DNA of 64,000 bases from Deltaproteobacteria bacterium (GTDB lineage Bacteria > Desulfobacterota > Desulfuromonadia > Desulfuromonadales > BM103): contig JAGXHL010000098.1 of the NCBI GenBank assembly GCA_024636215.1, forward strand, positions 16,021 through 80,020, written 5' to 3'. Numbering within the stretch: position 1 is the stretch's first letter; every line of letters starts with the position of its first letter. This document shows positions 55,785 to 64,000 of the stretch, piece by piece. A model generated the notes under the pieces. It worked only from the letters and a program-made list of their open reading frames with translations. It was not told the DNA's origin and did no database searches. The position numbers were made by a program, and so were the translations under genes.

Positions 55785-58070
55785 ATGTCCATAACCCGCA
55801 ATAACGATCTTATCCGGAGACTGCTCGAAGAGACCGGCTTGCAGAGAGGGCAAGTCACGCAAACCGTCGCCCTCCTTGAAGAGGGTGCGTCCGTGCCCTT
55901 TATCGCCCGCTACCGTAAAGAGGCCACCGGAGAGCTTGATGAAGTAGAGATACGCCTGGTGCAGGAGCGCCTGGAATATCACACGGCCCTGGATGAACGT
56001 CGCCAGACCATTCTTAAATCGATCGAAGAGCAGGGCAAACTGACCCCCGAACTGCGACAGAGGATCGAATCGGCCCGGCAGAAGACAGAACTGGAAGACT
56101 TCTATCTGCCGTTCAAGCCGAAACGACGCACCAAAGCGATGATCGCCAGAGAGCGGGGGCTTGGACCTCTTGCAGAGCTGTTACTGGCTGCGCGTGGCCA
56201 GGGAGATGCGGCGTCAGCACTGGCCCTGCCCTTTCTTGATACCGAGCGGGAGATAACAACAACGCAAGAGGCCTTGACCGGAGCGGGCCATATCCTGGCC
56301 GAACAGTTCGCAGAGGTTGCCGAGGCACGGGCGCTGGTGCGTGACCTGACCTGGCAGAAAGGCTTGTTTACGTCTCAACCGGCCCGGGGCAAGGAGGAGA
56401 CGGTCAGCAAGTTTGAGATGTACTACGATTTCAGTGAACCTTTACGACAGATCCCTTCCCACAGAATGCTGGCGATGCGTCGTGGCGAGAAAGAAAACGT
56501 GTTGCGCCTGCGCATCGATGCCCCGGAAGAGGAGATCTTAAGCCGCCTGCATGCGCTGCTGATCCCCGCCGAGAACCGCTTCGCCGAGTTATTGCGAGAA
56601 ATCATCGTCGACAGCTACAAACGCCTGCTGGCGCCTTCAATCGAAGTGGAACTCAGGCTGCAGGCCAAAATCGCCGCAGATGATGAAGCGATTCGCGTTT
56701 TTGCAGAGAACCTGCGCAACCTGCTTCTCGCCGCTCCGGCCGGCAGTCATAAAGTTCTGGGCGTTGACCCAGGCTTGCGCACCGGCTCAAAACTGGCCGC
56801 CGTCGATGCGACAGGCCGCTTTCTCGAGCACGTGACCATCTATCCCCATACCGGAGGCGGAGCCAAAGTTGAGTCGGCGAAATTGCAACTGCTGCAACTT
56901 ATCGAGACCCATGGCATAGACATGATTGCCATCGGCAACGGCACGGCCGGGCGGGAGATGGATCAATTTGTTCGGCTTTGTCTTAAACAGGCGGGTCTGA
57001 AAATTCAGGTCGTCATGGTCAGCGAAGCCGGCGCCAGTGTCTACTCGGCATCGGAGATCGCTCGTGAAGAATTCCCGGAGCTTGACCTGACCGTTCGCGG
57101 CGCCATCTCCATTGCCCGCCGTTTGCAGGACCCCCTGGCCGAACTCGTCAAGGTCGAGCCCAAAAGTATCGGCGTCGGTCAATATCAGCACGATGTCAGT
57201 CAGTCTGCCCTGAAAAAATCTCTCGACGAGGTCGTCGAATCCTGCGTCAACTTCGTCGGTGTCGATCTGAACACCGCCAGCTGGGCCCTCTTGAGCTTTG
57301 TTTCCGGGATCAGTGAAACTCTGGCCAAGGCGATCATCCAGCAGCGTGATTCTGAAGGCGTCTTTATCAGGCGGGAGCAACTCCTTGAAGTGCCGCGCTT
57401 CGGTAAGAAGGCTTATGAGCAGGCCGCAGGCTTCCTGAGAATAAGAGATGCCGTTCAGCCTCTCGACAGCACAGCGGTACATCCGGAGCGCTACGAGCTG
57501 GTCGAGACGATGGCTGAGGACCTCGGCGTGACCATTGCCAGGCTGATCGCCGAACCGGCCCTGCTCAACAACATCCGCCTGGAAGACTACCTCGGAGAAG
57601 ACATCGGCCTGCCGACGCTGACAGACATCCTTGACGAGCTGAAGAAACCCGGCCGGGACCCTCGCGCGAACTTCGTTACGACCAGCTTTCGTGAGGATGT
57701 GATGGAGGTAAAAGACCTTAAGGAAGGGATGACGCTGAATGGCGTCGTGACCAATGTCGCGGCCTTCGGCGCCTTTGTCGATATCGGCGTCCATCAGGAT
57801 GGCCTGGTGCATGTCAGCCAGCTTGCCGACCGCTTTGTCAAAGACCCCAACCAGGTGGTCAAGGTGGGCCAGCAAGTCCAGGTCAGGGTTCTATCGGTCG
57901 ATCTTCAGCGCAAAAGGATCGGCCTGACCATGCGCAAGGGCCAGGCAGACACGCCTCCACCGCAGAAAGAGCACAGCAAGACAACACAGCCCAAAAAGAA
58001 AAAGCCAGAATCCGCAACGGCGATGGCCGACGCTCTGGCAAAATCAGGCTTCCGGGTCGACAAGGGCTAA
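55785..58070 (+). CDS. tex: RNA-binding transcriptional accessory protein Tex
   Basis: 761 aa. Tex core: VPFIARYRKEATGELDE, an YqgF/RuvX-like domain with LGVDPGLRTGSKLAAVD near 325, HhH repeats near 500-560 (SGISETLAKAIIQQR; VPRFGKKAYEQAAGFLRI), and a C-terminal S1 domain (GMTLNGVVTNVAAFGAFVD; HQDGLVHVSQL) with a Lys-rich tail. It binds RNA and affects transcription and survival under stress. AAGGAAA is upstream. Confidence 0.95.
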   Translation: MSITRNNDLIRRLLEETGLQRGQVTQTVALLEEGASVPFIARYRKEATGELDEVEIRLVQERLEYHTALDERRQTILKSIEEQGKLTPELRQRIESARQKTELEDFYLPFKPKRRTKAMIARERGLGPLAELLLAARGQGDAASALALPFLDTEREITTTQEALTGAGHILAEQFAEVAEARALVRDLTWQKGLFTSQPARGKEETVSKFEMYYDFSEPLRQIPSHRMLAMRRGEKENVLRLRIDAPEEEILSRLHALLIPAENRFAELLREIIVDSYKRLLAPSIEVELRLQAKIAADDEAIRVFAENLRNLLLAAPAGSHKVLGVDPGLRTGSKLAAVDATGRFLEHVTIYPHTGGGAKVESAKLQLLQLIETHGIDMIAIGNGTAGREMDQFVRLCLKQAGLKIQVVMVSEAGASVYSASEIAREEFPELDLTVRGAISIARRLQDPLAELVKVEPKSIGVGQYQHDVSQSALKKSLDEVVESCVNFVGVDLNTASWALLSFVSGISETLAKAIIQQRDSEGVFIRREQLLEVPRFGKKAYEQAAGFLRIRDAVQPLDSTAVHPERYELVETMAEDLGVTIARLIAEPALLNNIRLEDYLGEDIGLPTLTDILDELKKPGRDPRANFVTTSFREDVMEVKDLKEGMTLNGVVTNVAAFGAFVDIGVHQDGLVHVSQLADRFVKDPNQVVKVGQQVQVRVLSVDLQRKRIGLTMRKGQADTPPPQKEHSKTTQPKKKKPESATAMADALAKSGFRVDKG

Positions 58071-58145
58071 AGTGTATAAATTCACAGGGTATTCTTCAGT
58101 CTTTAGTTTTTGCCTGGACAACCCGGAAGAATTAATCCGTATGCT

Positions 58146-58154
58146 TGATATAAT
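58146..58154 (+). promoter_or_regulatory. Extended -10 promoter of the receiver gene
   Basis: TGATATAAT: a perfect TATAAT (58149-58154) preceded by the TGn extension, with no clear -35. Leader of about 27 nt. Confidence 0.45.
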
Positions 58155-58187
58155 GGAGTTCTGAAAAACACTGTCTGGAAAAGCCCC

Positions 58188-58559
58188 ATGAAAAAAATTC
58201 TGCTTATCGATGATGATCGTTTCTTTCTTGAGCTCCTCACGGACTATGTTCGGCAGCGCTTCCCGAAGCTGGAGATCATCGCCTGCGATGACCCCTTCAG
58301 GGGACTGGCTCTCATCGACGACGACCTTGATTTACTCCTCCTCGATCTGGAGATGCCCAAACTGGACGGTTGCAAGCTGCTGTCCTATGCCATCGATAAA
58401 GGTCTCGATCGCAAGCGCATCCTCATCCTTTCAGGACGTGACGCAGACTACCTGCATCAACGCTTCGCCATGGGTGAATGCCTGGCAGTGCTGAACAAGA
58501 ACGAGGCGCGGCAGAAGCTGGTACTGGATATGATCTTCGATGCTTTACAGAAAAAATAA
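58188..58559 (+). CDS. Single-domain response regulator
   Basis: 123 aa receiver only: DDD at 8-10, phospho-acceptor D53 in LLLLDLEMPKLDG, S in LILSGRD. The switch Lys is in LNKNEARQ, lacking the usual following Pro. No output domain, so it acts by protein contact or as a phosphate sink for one of the several kinases in the window. It has its own promoter. Confidence 0.85.
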   Translation: MKKILLIDDDRFFLELLTDYVRQRFPKLEIIACDDPFRGLALIDDDLDLLLLDLEMPKLDGCKLLSYAIDKGLDRKRILILSGRDADYLHQRFAMGECLAVLNKNEARQKLVLDMIFDALQKK

Positions 58560-58659
58560 GCAAGGTGGTTAAGAGACTCTCCAGCAATCAGGACCCGGCC
58601 CGCAAAGCAGTGCCCACAAGGGATCGAAACCTGATGACCTTTTTTATTGTATTTTTCTA

Positions 58660-58783
58660 TTGACATACCTGACAAAATCGGTAATATATACATCACAGAG
58701 CATGCTTCTTCATGTTCTACCTCCTAAGAAAAACCCATAGAACCCTTTGCCCCACAGCCCCTCATGGCTGTGGGGCTTTTTTT
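58660..58783 (+). ncRNA. Candidate small RNA with an anti-Shine-Dalgarno motif
   Basis: Promoter: TTGACA (58660-58665), 16-nt spacer, TAATAT (58682-58687). A perfect 11-bp terminator stem, GCCCCACAGCC (58749-58759) with GGCTGTGGGGC (58766-58776), is followed by seven T (58777-58783). The predicted transcript is about 90 nt (from about 58694) and contains ACCTCCT at 58719-58725, identical to the 16S rRNA 3'-end anti-Shine-Dalgarno, in an unstructured stretch. A 12-codon frame at 58702-58740 (MLLHVLPPKKNP) is possible but has a poor ribosome site. No gene follows on this strand. Confidence 0.5.
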
Positions 58784-58977
58784 ATGCAGGGTCAGCATGC
58801 GGTCGTACCTGTTCATTGAGACTCCAGTCATAACCACAGGGAAACGCACCTTACCAACCTGGAGATAGCCGGCAGGTTCTGGCCCTGTCTATGTCGAAAG
58901 ATGCCGGCGCAGGTCAGCGTCGACAGTATCACCATACCCAAAAACGTTATTGGCTTTTTTATGCGCGCCTGCCGTAA
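58784..58977. other. Gene-free stretch
   Basis: About 190 bp between the candidate small RNA terminator and the end of the oxidoreductase gene. Nothing recognised. Confidence 0.4.
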
Positions 58978-61119
58978 TTAACCCCGTCGCCAGCTGTGCA
59001 GCTTCTCGACCCAGCCCAGCAGCTTCTTGGGCACATGGGCCTTTTTCCACTCCCCGGCTGCCATCTTGTTGGCCTCGGCCAAAGTCGGATAGGGGTGGAT
59101 GGTGCCGAGAATCTTGTTGAGGCCGATGCCATGTTTCATGGCCAGAATGTATTCGGCGAGCAGGTCGCCGGCATGGCTGCCGACGATGGTGACGCCAAGA
59201 ATCTTATCCTTGCCGGGCGGGGTGATGATCTTGATCCAGCCATGGGTTTCCCCTTCGGCAATGGCGCGGTCCAGTTCGGCCAGTTCAAAACGTGTGACTT
59301 CATGGTCAAGGTTCTGCTGCCTGGCCTCGCTCTCGTTCAGTCCAACCCGTGCCACCTCGGGATCGGTGAAAGTGCACCAGGGAATGACGCGGTAATCGAC
59401 CTGGAACTTTTTGAAATCGCCGAACAGGGCATTGACGCTGGCATACCAGGCCTGATGGCCGGCCGTATGGGTGAACTGGTAAGGACCGGCGACGTCTCCG
59501 GCGCAGAAAATATTGGGGATATTGGTGCGCAGGAAGCCATCCGTCTCTATGGTGCCACCCTCGCTTAATCTCACGCCCAGTTCTTCCAGCCCGAAACCGG
59601 TGACATTGGCGCGGCGGCCGACCGCAACCAGAATCCGGTCAAAGGGCACGCGCACCGGTTGTCCCTGATGTTCGCAGATGAGGATTTGCTCGCCGTCTTC
59701 GACCAGAACCTGCATGGCAGCATGGTCGGTGAGGACATTGACCCCTTCAGCCTCGAAACGCCCACGGACGAACTCTGCCACATCCGGATCTTCCCTGCCC
59801 ATGAGCTGTGATGCCATCTCGACCTGGGTCACCTGGGCACCGAAGCGGGCAAACGCCTGGGTCATTTCACAGCCGATCGGTCCGCCGCCCAGCACCACCA
59901 GGCGCTTTGGCAGCTCGCGCAGTTGCCAAAGATTATCGGAGGTCAGGGTGTCGACCAGATCGAGTCCGGGGATCGGCGGGATAAAGGGTGAGGCCCCGGT
60001 GGCAACGATGATACTGCGGGTAGTCAGGGTGCGGCCAGCCACCTCGACGGTATAGGGGGAGGTGATACGGGCCTCGCCCTGAATGCAGTCGACACCCAGT
60101 CCGGTATAACGCTCCACCGAGTCGTGTGGTTCAACCTGACCAACGATGCGCTGCACCCGCTCCATGACTTCGCCGAACTCGAATTCGGTCTCGGTTTTGC
60201 GGAAACCGAACTCTTCGGCCCGACGACCATAGGCGAGCAGTTTCGCTGAGCGGATCAGCGCTTTGCTCGGTACGCAGCCGGTATTCAGGCAATCGCCGCC
60301 CATCTTGTGTTTTTCGATCAGTGCGACTTTCGCCTTGACCGCCGCCGCGATGTAGCTGGAGACCAGTCCGGCTGAACCGGCACCGAGGACGACCAGGTTG
60401 TAATCGAAACTTTTCGGCTTCGGGAACGCCTTGAGAGATTTGCGTTTCTGCATGAAATCGACGCCCTTGCGGGCCAACAGCGGGAAGACCCCCAGTAGAA
60501 CAAAGGACAGTAGCAAGCCGGGGGAGAGAATTCCGCTCAAGCTGTTGATCTGGCCGAGTTGGGTGCCGGCATTGACGTAAACCGCCGTGCCGGCGAGCAT
60601 ACCGATCTGACTGACCCAGTAAAAGGTCAGGGTACGCATGGGGGTCAGGCCCATCACCAGGTTGATGATGAAAAACGGAAAGATCGGTACCAGGCGCAGG
60701 GTAAACAGATAGAAGGCACCCTCTTTCTCGATCCCTCGATTAATGGCGGCCAGCCGCTCCCTGAAGCGCTCCTGCACCCAGTCCCGCAGTAAAAAGCGGC
60801 TGACCAGAAAGGCCAGGGTCGCACCTATGGTGCTGGCGAAGGAGATCACCAAAAGCGCCGGTAGAAAACCGAACAGAGCACCACCGGCCAGGGTCATGAC
60901 CGCAGCGCCCGGCAACGACAGGGCCGTGACCAGAACGTAAAACACAAAGTAAAGGCCTAAGGTCAACAGGCGGTTGGCCACATAAAACTGCTGAAATTCC
61001 GTTTGACGGGCCTTGAATTCGGCGAGAGTCAGGTAGCGCTGTAAATCAAAGGTGAAAAACAGGACGATCAGCGTGATTATGACAATGGCCGCGAGGATTT
61101 TAATCTTGCGATCTGACAT
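58978..61119 (-). CDS. TVP38/VTT membrane domain fused to a mercuric-reductase-like disulfide oxidoreductase
   Basis: 713 aa from the ATG at 61119 (AAGGAG five bases upstream; the longer frame to 61254 is rejected). Residues 1-220 are a TVP38/TMEM64 (VTT) membrane domain with GAAVMTLAGGALFGFLPALL and RLVPIFPFFIINLVMGLTPM. Residues 238-713 are a class I pyridine nucleotide-disulfide oxidoreductase: FAD motif LVVLGAGSAGL, redox pair C277/C282 in GGDCLNTGCVPSKAL, NAD motif VVLGGGPIGCEM, and C-terminal IHPYPTLAEANKMAAGEW. The active-site His of lipoamide dehydrogenases (HxHPT) reads IHPYPT, as in MerA-like relatives. Substrate unknown. Confidence 0.9.
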   Translation of the reverse strand: MSDRKIKILAAIVIITLIVLFFTFDLQRYLTLAEFKARQTEFQQFYVANRLLTLGLYFVFYVLVTALSLPGAAVMTLAGGALFGFLPALLVISFASTIGATLAFLVSRFLLRDWVQERFRERLAAINRGIEKEGAFYLFTLRLVPIFPFFIINLVMGLTPMRTLTFYWVSQIGMLAGTAVYVNAGTQLGQINSLSGILSPGLLLSFVLLGVFPLLARKGVDFMQKRKSLKAFPKPKSFDYNLVVLGAGSAGLVSSYIAAAVKAKVALIEKHKMGGDCLNTGCVPSKALIRSAKLLAYGRRAEEFGFRKTETEFEFGEVMERVQRIVGQVEPHDSVERYTGLGVDCIQGEARITSPYTVEVAGRTLTTRSIIVATGASPFIPPIPGLDLVDTLTSDNLWQLRELPKRLVVLGGGPIGCEMTQAFARFGAQVTQVEMASQLMGREDPDVAEFVRGRFEAEGVNVLTDHAAMQVLVEDGEQILICEHQGQPVRVPFDRILVAVGRRANVTGFGLEELGVRLSEGGTIETDGFLRTNIPNIFCAGDVAGPYQFTHTAGHQAWYASVNALFGDFKKFQVDYRVIPWCTFTDPEVARVGLNESEARQQNLDHEVTRFELAELDRAIAEGETHGWIKIITPPGKDKILGVTIVGSHAGDLLAEYILAMKHGIGLNKILGTIHPYPTLAEANKMAAGEWKKAHVPKKLLGWVEKLHSWRRG

Positions 61120-61364
61120 CTGGGCTCCTTTGCAATTTTCGGGAGGCCGCACCTCCCGAGGTTCTTCCTGATCTTCATTCGTGTGCGTGCTGAGTTTCAA
61201 GTTCAAGCAGCATTCGCAACGAGTCAAATGCCCGTTAGAGCGGACCTTCCTCATGTTTCAGCCGGACTATTATTGTCGGTCAGCCAACTGGCTTTCGCTG
61301 CATATTATGATAATGTTATGCAAAAGGGTTTAATAATAATAAAATTAATCGAAAGGTGGTCATC
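61120..61364. other. Divergent gap with a GC hairpin
   Basis: CGGGAGG-CCGCA-CCTCCCG (61140-61158) is a perfect 7-bp hairpin just upstream of the oxidoreductase ribosome site. The rest, AT-rich near 61300-61360, presumably holds the promoter of the PA2779-like gene, but I cannot assign boxes. Confidence 0.4.
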
Positions 61365-61775
61365 ATGCTAAAAAAACTCTTGCGTCCGGTAAGTCTTGTT
61401 CTGGTTGTTTCATTCTGTTTGCTTAATTTCAACATCCCCTATGCTCAAGCTCAGATGGTTACTACGGATAGCGTCATTACAGAGCAACAGAGCGAAGACC
61501 AACGCGCTCAGGTTAAAGATTTTTTGACACGAGAAGATGTAGCAGAAGTCTTGACTCAATATGGCGTTGACCCTATCGAGGCCCAGCAAAGAGTTGACAG
61601 CCTCTCAACCGGGGAGTTGGCCGACATAGCAAACTCCATAGATCAAATGCCAGCCGGTGCAGGTGCGGTTGGTACAATCGTCGGTGCCGCAGTATTAATC
61701 TTCCTGGTTTTATTGATTACAGATATTATTGGTTTGACACATATTTATCCCTTCGTTAATCACCAACGCTTATGA
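61365..61775 (+). CDS. PA2779-family secreted/membrane protein
   Basis: 136 aa. Signal-like N-terminus (MLKKLLRPVSLVLVVSFCLL...AQAQ), a middle part REDVAEVLTQYGVDPIEAQQRVDSLSTGELADIANSIDQMPAGAG, and a C-terminal hydrophobic helix (AVGTIVGAAVLIFLVLLITDIIGL). This three-part layout matches the PA2779 family, which pairs with a C39-like peptidase gene, here overlapping by 4 bp. AAAGGTGG precedes the ATG. Function unknown. Confidence 0.75.
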   Translation: MLKKLLRPVSLVLVVSFCLLNFNIPYAQAQMVTTDSVITEQQSEDQRAQVKDFLTREDVAEVLTQYGVDPIEAQQRVDSLSTGELADIANSIDQMPAGAGAVGTIVGAAVLIFLVLLITDIIGLTHIYPFVNHQRL

Positions 61776-62749
61776 GTAAACCGAACAGGCCATTAAGTCA
61801 GGTCGGCAATCAATTGATTGTCGGCCTGATCTTTTTAACACTTTGTGTCGTAGTTTCAGGGTGTAGCCTTACTCCATCGGGCTACTTGTCCAAGAATTCG
61901 ACAAGACCTCCAAGGGCTGAGGTCGAGAATGTGCCTTTTTTTGCTCAGGATGAATTGCAGTGCGGCCCAGCTGCTCTTGCCATGGTTTTAAACTGGAGCG
62001 ATGTAGCTGTGACTCCCTCCGAATTATCTCCAGAGGTGTATACCCCTGGCCTCAAAGGCAGTTTACAACACGCCTTGATTGGATCAGCCCGCAGGCATGG
62101 ACGCGTTGCCTATCCGATTTACGGCATAGAAACACTGATGGCGGAGATAGCGGCTGGCCATCCGGTCATTGTTCTCGTCAATCTCGGCTTTTTTTGGTAT
62201 CCGCAGTGGCATTATGCTGTGGCCATTGGTTATAACCAGGACGAAAAAGTGATGACCCTCCATTCAGGCTTGACTGCCAAAGAGGAGATCAGCTTCTGGA
62301 CGTTCAATAATCTCTGGAAACGCGGCGACTATTGGGGCCTTTTGGTGCTGCCGCCAAACCGGTTGCCAGAGGTTGCGCTGGAAGACAATTGGCTCAGGGC
62401 TGTTGCAGGTTTAGAAAATGTCGGCCAGTGGCAGGCTGCCGCGAGTGGTTATACCACCGCCTTAGACCGCTGGGAGAATAGTTTCGTCGCCTGGATGGGG
62501 CTTGGCAGCAGCCAATACAACCTGGGCGATCTCGACACCTCTGCCGAAGCTTTCTATCAGGCAACCCGACTGCAACCGGAAAATGGCATGGCTCACAACA
62601 ACCGGGCCCATGTCCTGGCAAAGCAAGGTAAACTGAATGAGGCTTTGATTGCTGCACAACGTGCTGTAGACCTTGGCGGACGCCTACAAGACACTTTTCG
62701 CCAAACCTTGGAAGAAATAAAAAATATGCAGCTGAATCAAGTGAAATGA
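61772..62749 (+). CDS. PA2778-family C39-like cysteine peptidase lipoprotein with TPRs
   Basis: 325 aa. Lipobox VVSGC (C31), a C39-like peptidase domain with C64 in ELQCGPAALAM and H147 in YPQWHYAVAIGY, followed by two or three TPR units (about 210-310; SAEAFYQATRLQPENGMAHNNRAHVLAKQGKLNEAL). It should be anchored on the periplasmic side of a membrane. Coupled to the PA2779-like gene (ATGA), whose product may be its substrate or partner (inference). Confidence 0.8.
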   Translation: MSKPNRPLSQVGNQLIVGLIFLTLCVVVSGCSLTPSGYLSKNSTRPPRAEVENVPFFAQDELQCGPAALAMVLNWSDVAVTPSELSPEVYTPGLKGSLQHALIGSARRHGRVAYPIYGIETLMAEIAAGHPVIVLVNLGFFWYPQWHYAVAIGYNQDEKVMTLHSGLTAKEEISFWTFNNLWKRGDYWGLLVLPPNRLPEVALEDNWLRAVAGLENVGQWQAAASGYTTALDRWENSFVAWMGLGSSQYNLGDLDTSAEAFYQATRLQPENGMAHNNRAHVLAKQGKLNEALIAAQRAVDLGGRLQDTFRQTLEEIKNMQLNQVK

Positions 62750-62900
62750 GGGGAAGATTTCTGTTGGCTTAATACTTCGTAATCAGACCTGAATGTCCCC
62801 TCTGCAAAAGAACACGCGTGGCAGAGCCCAACATGAGCTATGAGGATGAGCCAGGAAATCCGAGGGCTGCGATCACCCGCAACCCTCGCACGTCACCAGC

Positions 62901-63401
62901 TTACTTCGCTATGTAGTGGAATTGGTACTCGCGCTTTTTACCGTCTTCGAGTTTGGTGCCCACCTTGAATTGGTATTCTCCATTTTCCGGCAGCTCGATG
63001 TCGGCACCAAAGTGCCCTTCCATCTCCATCAGCTTGATCGCCTTACCCTCCTTGCCGGCTGGATTCTTGATCTTGACCGCAACGGTCCCCTCGGTGACCA
63101 ACTTTCCGGCGGTATCGACGAAGGCGACCATGAAATGGTGTGTTTCCTTCATTCCCATTTTGGCCATGGTGTCCTTGACGTTATTGAGATGGGCCATCGC
63201 CTTGACCCCTTCCTCGGTCTCTTCACCGAGTATGATCATGCCTTCTCCCATCGTCATGTCGCCCTCACCGTGCTTCATCCCCGCCATAGATCCGTGTTCC
63301 ATTTTTTCCATCTTATCCTGCTTCATTCCCTCCATGGCGCCAACGGCCAGTGGAAGGCTCAGCAGAAAGAGTGCGGCCAGAAGTGCATTCACCATTTTCA
63401 T
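62901..63401 (-). CDS. Periplasmic Met/His-rich protein linked to metal efflux
   Basis: 166 aa. Signal peptide (MKMVNALLAALFLLSLPLAVGA) followed by a Met/His-rich stretch, GMKQDKMEKMEHGSMAGMKHG and GDMTMGEGM (about 24-55), suited to Cu(I)/Ag(I) binding, then a beta-rich domain (TVAVKIKNPAGKEGKAIKLMEMEGHFGADIELPENGEYQF) like YtkA/FixH immunoglobulin-like folds. AAGGAG precedes the ATG. It follows the CusA-like gene on the same strand after a 184-bp gap. Confidence 0.65.
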   Translation of the reverse strand: MKMVNALLAALFLLSLPLAVGAMEGMKQDKMEKMEHGSMAGMKHGEGDMTMGEGMIILGEETEEGVKAMAHLNNVKDTMAKMGMKETHHFMVAFVDTAGKLVTEGTVAVKIKNPAGKEGKAIKLMEMEGHFGADIELPENGEYQFKVGTKLEDGKKREYQFHYIAK

Positions 63402-63585
63402 CTTTTATCTCCTTGACTTGTGTTGAGACGGCATTGCCGCCGGGTTGATTTAATGACGCCTGGTGGTCTGCCTCATGGGCCTACCCTTCCTCGCAGGATC
63501 GAGTTGAGAACGTTTCTCGACTCCTTCAGCAATAACACCGAGGTTGAGGCTGTCAGCCATTACCAGAATGGCATGGGAACCTGCT

Positions 63586-64000
63586 TTAATGCTTGTCCTC
63601 TTCCATCGTCGGTTCCATCGATTTATCGAGCCCGATGCTGCGCCAGATAAAGTAGATAATAGGCATGACTAGCATGATGACAAGCAGCGAGGTGATGGAG
63701 CCGCCGACCATTGGGGCGGCGATCCGCTTCATGACATCGGCGCCCGCCCCGGTGCTCCACATAATGGGGAAGAGGCCGACGATAATGGTCACCACGGTCA
63801 TGGCCTTGGGACGGATACGCTGCACCGCTCCGTACATGACGGCTTGATGCAGATCGCCTCGGGTCAGCATGCGACCTTCGTCCTGCCATCTCTTATAGGC
63901 AATATCGAGGTAGAGGAGCATCACCACTCCGGTTTCGGCCGAGAGCCCCGCCAGAGCGATAAGGCCGACCGCGACCCCGATCGAGGAATTGTATCCGAGC
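63586..64000 (-). CDS. Heavy-metal RND efflux pump (CusA/CzcA-like), C-terminal part
   Basis: The last 138 or so codons; the gene runs off the window end. The visible reading (LGYNSSIGVAVGLIALAGLSAETGVVMLLYLD, then GAVQRIRPKAMTVVTIIVGLFPIMWSTGAGADVMKRIAAPM) is the conserved end of HAE1/HME RND transporters, with two final membrane helices. The RIRPKAM and GADVMKRIAAPMVGG blocks are typical of CusA. With the Met-rich periplasmic protein it suggests Cu/Ag export. Confidence 0.88.
   Translation of the reverse strand, partial: LGYNSSIGVAVGLIALAGLSAETGVVMLLYLDIAYKRWQDEGRMLTRGDLHQAVMYGAVQRIRPKAMTVVTIIVGLFPIMWSTGAGADVMKRIAAPMVGGSITSLLVIMLVMPIIYFIWRSIGLDKSMEPTMEEDKH

Noticed and set aside
58702..58740. 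12-codon leader peptide with attenuator
   Set aside because: The terminator is not followed by a gene on the same strand, so attenuation has no target; kept only as a note within the candidate small RNA.
61120..61254. N-terminal extension of the TVP38 fusion (from 61254)
   Set aside because: The extension is hydrophilic and unlike the family; the ATG at 61119 has a strong ribosome site and starts directly before the first membrane helix.

Overview
The window is a stretch of bacterial chromosome, most likely from a Desulfuromonadales-type deltaproteobacterium (Geobacter / Desulfuromonas / Geopsychrobacter relatives). I infer this from gene order and content: recA-pilT-recX-alaS, hslV-hslU-argB-argD-argF-argG-argH-dapA-dapB-dapL with the LL-diaminopimelate aminotransferase (DapL) route to lysine, larBC, many PAS/GAF histidine kinases, RNase J, and a TVP38/mercuric-reductase-like fusion. 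No rRNA, phage or CRISPR locus is visible. One tRNA gene (tRNA-Arg, anticodon TCG) is present.

Layout. 1-6.8 kb: a membrane PAS-GGDEF-EAL protein, a YkgJ-like Cys cluster protein, and a run of small genes (RcnB/CigR-like, TM2, Dabb, class II aldolase-like, zinc ribbon), then rmuC. 6.9-11.1 kb (minus strand): a tight four-gene signalling operon made of a stand-alone CarH-type cobalamin-binding module, a PAS histidine kinase, a heme-oxygenase-like protein with an extra C-terminal domain, and a receiver-histidine kinase. This is the most unusual locus in the window. 11.2-19.6 kb: tmcAL, guaC, sfsA (minus), rnj, uppP, ftsK (plus). 19.75-20.83 kb: tRNA-Arg and a 1-kb mini-island carrying a BrnT/BrnA toxin-antitoxin pair, a perfect 31-bp inverted repeat and an attC-like fold, bounded by a 39-bp copy of the tRNA 3' half. 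20.9-34.6 kb: a cytochrome c lipoprotein, larBC-pgpA-cinA-kinase-thpR-recA-pilT-recX-alaS and a receiver-kinase. 34.8-49.2 kb: hslVU followed by the arginine and lysine/DAP biosynthetic run, interleaved with an RDD protein, a NUDIX hydrolase, a nitrilase-fold-like protein and a Fn3 lipoprotein. 49.4-58.6 kb: gltBD, tex and a receiver-only regulator. 58.6-64 kb: a candidate small RNA, the TVP38-disulfide oxidoreductase fusion, a PA2779/PA2778-type secreted protein and C39-like peptidase pair, and the start of a heavy-metal RND efflux locus cut by the window end.

Intergenic DNA carries several repeat families. The clearest consists of tandem 7-8-nt unit arrays, often followed by an inverted array. 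They lie within a few bases of stop codons at six sites: after guaC, rnj, argB, the RDD gene, argG and dapB. Others are a REPIN-like pair of hairpins after gltD and a dispersed repeat containing the word CTATCCA. All functional statements are from reading the sequence alone. No database search was run, so family names rest on motif recognition.
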